In this document: positions 62,245 to 64,000 of the stretch, piece by piece
How the letters are laid out: each line of letters starts with the position of its first letter
Numbering within the stretch: position 1 is the stretch's first letter
NCBI RefSeq assembly: GCF_029633825.1
Contig: NZ_CP090641.1
Coordinates: 992,001 to 1,056,000 of the forward strand
Direction of reading: 5' to 3'
DNA length: 64,000 bases
Source: Burkholderia contaminans
GTDB lineage: Bacteria > Pseudomonadota > Gammaproteobacteria > Burkholderiales > Burkholderiaceae
Program-made: the position numbers and the translations under genes
Notes under the pieces: generated by a model
Database searches by the model: none
The model's input: the letters and a program-made list of their open reading frames with translations, nothing else
Told to the model about the DNA's origin: nothing

Positions 62245-63393
62245 CTACTTGTCGATCACGAGATCCGACAGCGGCTTGCTGCAGCACAGCAGCACCATCC
62301 CCTGGTCGATCTCGCGCTGGCGGATGCCGCCGTTGTGCTTCATTTCGACCTGCCCCGATACGAGCTTCACCTTGCAGGTGCCGCACATGCCCTGCGTGCA
62401 CGATGCCGGCAGCCGCACGCCCGACTGGCGAGCCGCATCCAGCACGTGCTGCTCCGAGCCGCACGCAATCTCGCGATTGCTCTTCGCGAAGCTGACCGTG
62501 TACTGCTTCGTTTCGGTGTCGGCGCCTTCTGCCGGCGGGGCGAGCTCGGCGAGCAGTTCGTCGCTTGCGGTTTCGGCAAGCGTTTCGAACGAGAAGCTCT
62601 CCTCGTGATACCGCTTGCGATCGAAGCCGGCTTCGTCGAGCAGGTCGCGCACGGCCTTCATGTACGGTGCGGGGCCGCACGTGAAGATCTCGCGCTCCAT
62701 GAAATCCGGTGCGATCAGCTTCAGCAGCGGCAGCGTCAGGAAGCCCGTGACGCCCGGCCAGTTGGTGCGGGCACCCACGCGCTCGACGACGAACGACGTG
62801 CGGAAATTCGTATGGTTCGACGCGATCAGGTCGAGCTCGCGCGCGAAGATGATGTCGTCCGGCGTGCGCGCGCTGTGCACGAACAGGATGTCGCGATCCT
62901 CCGCGAGATCATGGTGCGCGCGGCTCATCGACATCAGCGGCGTGACGCCCGAGCCGGCCGACAGGAACAGGTACTTGCGCGCCGGATGCCGTGCGCACGT
63001 GAATTCGCCGGCCGGGCCGAGCACGCGCACCGCGGCGCCCGGCTGCAGGTTGTCGTGCAGCCAGTTCGATACCTTGCCGCCCGGCACGCGCTTCACCGTG
63101 ATCGACACCGTGTGCGGCCGCGCGGGCGACGACGAGATCGTGTAGCAGCGGTTGATCGTTTCACCGTCGATGTCGAGCTCGAGCGTCAGGAACTGCCCGG
63201 GCTCGAACGAGAACGAGCGGCCCTGCGGCGAACGGAAGAAGAAGCTCTTCACGTCGTGCGTTTCCTGCCGCACGTGGCAGCACACCAGCGTTTCCTCGAC
63301 GTCGCTCGTCCAGCGCTCGGGCAGCGCGTTCCAGAAGGCCGGGTGGGTGACCCGGCTGTCCACCGGCTCGAAATTGGCCGCATCTCGCATCAT
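62245..63393 (-). CDS. gbcB: Glycine betaine monooxygenase, reductase subunit
   Basis: A 382-residue reductase. An N-terminal FAD domain (GQFLTLELDIDGETINRCYTISSSP), an NAD domain (FLSAGSGVTPLMSMSRAHHDL, EIFTCGPAPYMKAVRD) and a C-terminal plant-type 2Fe-2S ferredoxin (CTQGMCGTCKVKLVSGQVEM ... LLCC) occur in the order expected for GbcB. It transfers NADH electrons to GbcA for oxidative demethylation of glycine betaine to dimethylglycine. The start is one of two adjacent ATGs (63393 or 63390). It follows gbcA with a 26-base gap. Confidence 0.92.
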   Translation of the reverse strand: MMRDAANFEPVDSRVTHPAFWNALPERWTSDVEETLVCCHVRQETHDVKSFFFRSPQGRSFSFEPGQFLTLELDIDGETINRCYTISSSPARPHTVSITVKRVPGGKVSNWLHDNLQPGAAVRVLGPAGEFTCARHPARKYLFLSAGSGVTPLMSMSRAHHDLAEDRDILFVHSARTPDDIIFARELDLIASNHTNFRTSFVVERVGARTNWPGVTGFLTLPLLKLIAPDFMEREIFTCGPAPYMKAVRDLLDEAGFDRKRYHEESFSFETLAETASDELLAELAPPAEGADTETKQYTVSFAKSNREIACGSEQHVLDAARQSGVRLPASCTQGMCGTCKVKLVSGQVEMKHNGGIRQREIDQGMVLLCCSKPLSDLVIDK

Positions 63394-63419
63394 CTGTAAC
63401 TCCGCTTCAGTGCTGGGTA

Positions 63420-64000
63420 CTACGCGCCGGTTTGTTCGGCGAGCCGGCCGATGTACCAGGCCGAGAATTTTTCGACGAGACCTTCCGTGAACGGCGAATA
63501 CGGGCCCGGCTCGTACGCGCTGCTGGTCGCGCCGCGCTGCGAGAATTCGACGAGCGCGCGATCCTGGTCGTTGGTCGCGTTCCACACGGCCGTGAGGTTC
63601 TTCACGTCGTAGTCGATGCCTTCCTTCGCGTCCTTGTGCACGAGCCACTTCGTGCGCACGAGCGTCTTGCCGGCCGACAGCGGGATCACCGAGAACGTCA
63701 CGATGTGATCGCTCATGAAGTGGTGCCACGAGTTCGGCTGCGTCCAGAACGACAGCCCGCCGAGGTCCGCCTTGTCGAAGCCGCCGAGCAGCTTCTTCGA
63801 TGCGACCTTCGCATCGAGCGTCTGCGATTCGCCGTGGCGATCGAGCGGCAGGCGCTGCGTGCGGAAGCCCGTCACGTCGAGCAGCTTTTCGATTTCGGCG
63901 GACGGCAGGCCCATCTCGGCCCACTCCTTCCCGCGCCGCACGCACGTTTCCGCGAATGCATCCATGCCTTCGGCATTGGCGTCGGAGCGCTGGTAGCCGA
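63420..64000 (-). CDS. gbcA: Glycine betaine monooxygenase, oxygenase subunit (C-terminal part)
   Basis: The last 192 residues of a Rieske-type oxygenase alpha subunit; the N-terminus with the Rieske centre lies beyond the window edge. The segment GFDKADLGGLSFWTQPNSWHHFMSDHIVTFSVIPLSAG and TKWLVHKDAKEGIDYDVKNLTAVWNATNDQDRALVE match the GbcA/choline-monooxygenase-like family. The SSAYEPGPYSPFTEGLVEKFSAWY C-terminus completes it. It removes one methyl group of glycine betaine as formaldehyde, using electrons from the adjacent gbcB product. Assignment relies on this half plus gbcB. Confidence 0.9.
   Translation of the reverse strand, partial: GYQRSDANAEGMDAFAETCVRRGKEWAEMGLPSAEIEKLLDVTGFRTQRLPLDRHGESQTLDAKVASKKLLGGFDKADLGGLSFWTQPNSWHHFMSDHIVTFSVIPLSAGKTLVRTKWLVHKDAKEGIDYDVKNLTAVWNATNDQDRALVEFSQRGATSSAYEPGPYSPFTEGLVEKFSAWYIGRLAEQTGA

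Overview
The window looks like a chromosome segment of a Burkholderia sensu stricto species, probably of the Burkholderia cepacia complex. The evidence is high GC with strong G/C third-position bias, the porin and regulator types, and the large load of catabolic and osmoprotectant genes. The gene mix (second-type isocitrate lyase, amine dehydrogenase, betaine and choline loci) would fit a secondary chromosome, but that is inference. No tRNA, rRNA or CRISPR array was seen.

Layout. 1-1.2 kb: end of a carnitine-catabolism locus (BKACE enzyme cut by the window edge, CaiX-type binding protein). 1.2-1.9 kb: a gap with an IS110-family transposase remnant. 1.9-7.4 kb: sucDC, a CurA-like oxidoreductase, a small hypothetical gene and etfAB. 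7.6-29.7 kb: a catabolic block. Its leftward operon (19.5 to 7.6 kb) encodes a complete aromatic meta-cleavage route: three-component ring-hydroxylating dioxygenase, dihydrodiol dehydrogenase, LigAB-type extradiol dioxygenase, hydrolase, hydratase, aldolase, acylating acetaldehyde dehydrogenase, plus a feruloyl-CoA-synthetase-like enzyme and a nitronate-monooxygenase-like flavoprotein. TetR and AraC regulators sit in the middle. A rightward operon (21.6-27.7 kb) supplies a CoA/beta-oxidation type side-chain pathway, followed by an SDR and an OmpW/AlkL-type outer-membrane protein. The block lies between the IS110 remnant and a decayed IS3-family transposase at 29.8-30.3 kb and has AT-richer spacers, which suggests an acquired island. 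Its products (acetyl-CoA, pyruvate, FADH2) feed etfAB, sucCD and the isocitrate lyase gene aceA at 30.8 kb.

32.5-39.3 kb: a tryptophan-tryptophylquinone (TTQ) aromatic amine dehydrogenase operon (heavy chain, MauE, MauD, light chain, two monohaem cytochromes c, aldehyde dehydrogenase) with a divergent AraC regulator. No mauG is visible here. 39.4-43.9 kb: a GlxA-type regulator and two secreted zinc peptidases. 44.1-46.3 kb: a YbjQ protein, then an uncharacterised locus with a Cys-containing mini-ORF, a hairpin, a 44-residue peptide gene and an isopenicillin-N-synthase-like 2OG-Fe(II) oxygenase. 46.3-47.9 kb: a Pit phosphate transporter and its PhoU-like partner.

48-51 kb: an MFS exporter downstream of a divergent-type cysteinyl-tRNA synthetase gene. 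The cysS leader encodes a short peptide with tandem Cys codons followed by an intrinsic terminator, which looks like ribosome-mediated attenuation by cysteinyl-tRNA. 51.2-56.4 kb: a porin and the choline-sulfate locus (choX, a frameshifted betC, a LysR-type regulator). 56.5-59.3 kb: purU, a DMT exporter and its TetR regulator with matching operator sequences. 59.4-64 kb: glycine-betaine uptake and demethylation (APC permease, betaine-binding protein, gbcB, and gbcA cut by the window end).

The two most interesting candidates for undescribed biology are the cysteine-codon leader controlling a second-type cysS with an adjacent exporter, and the small-peptide/2OG-oxygenase locus at 44.6-46.3 kb.
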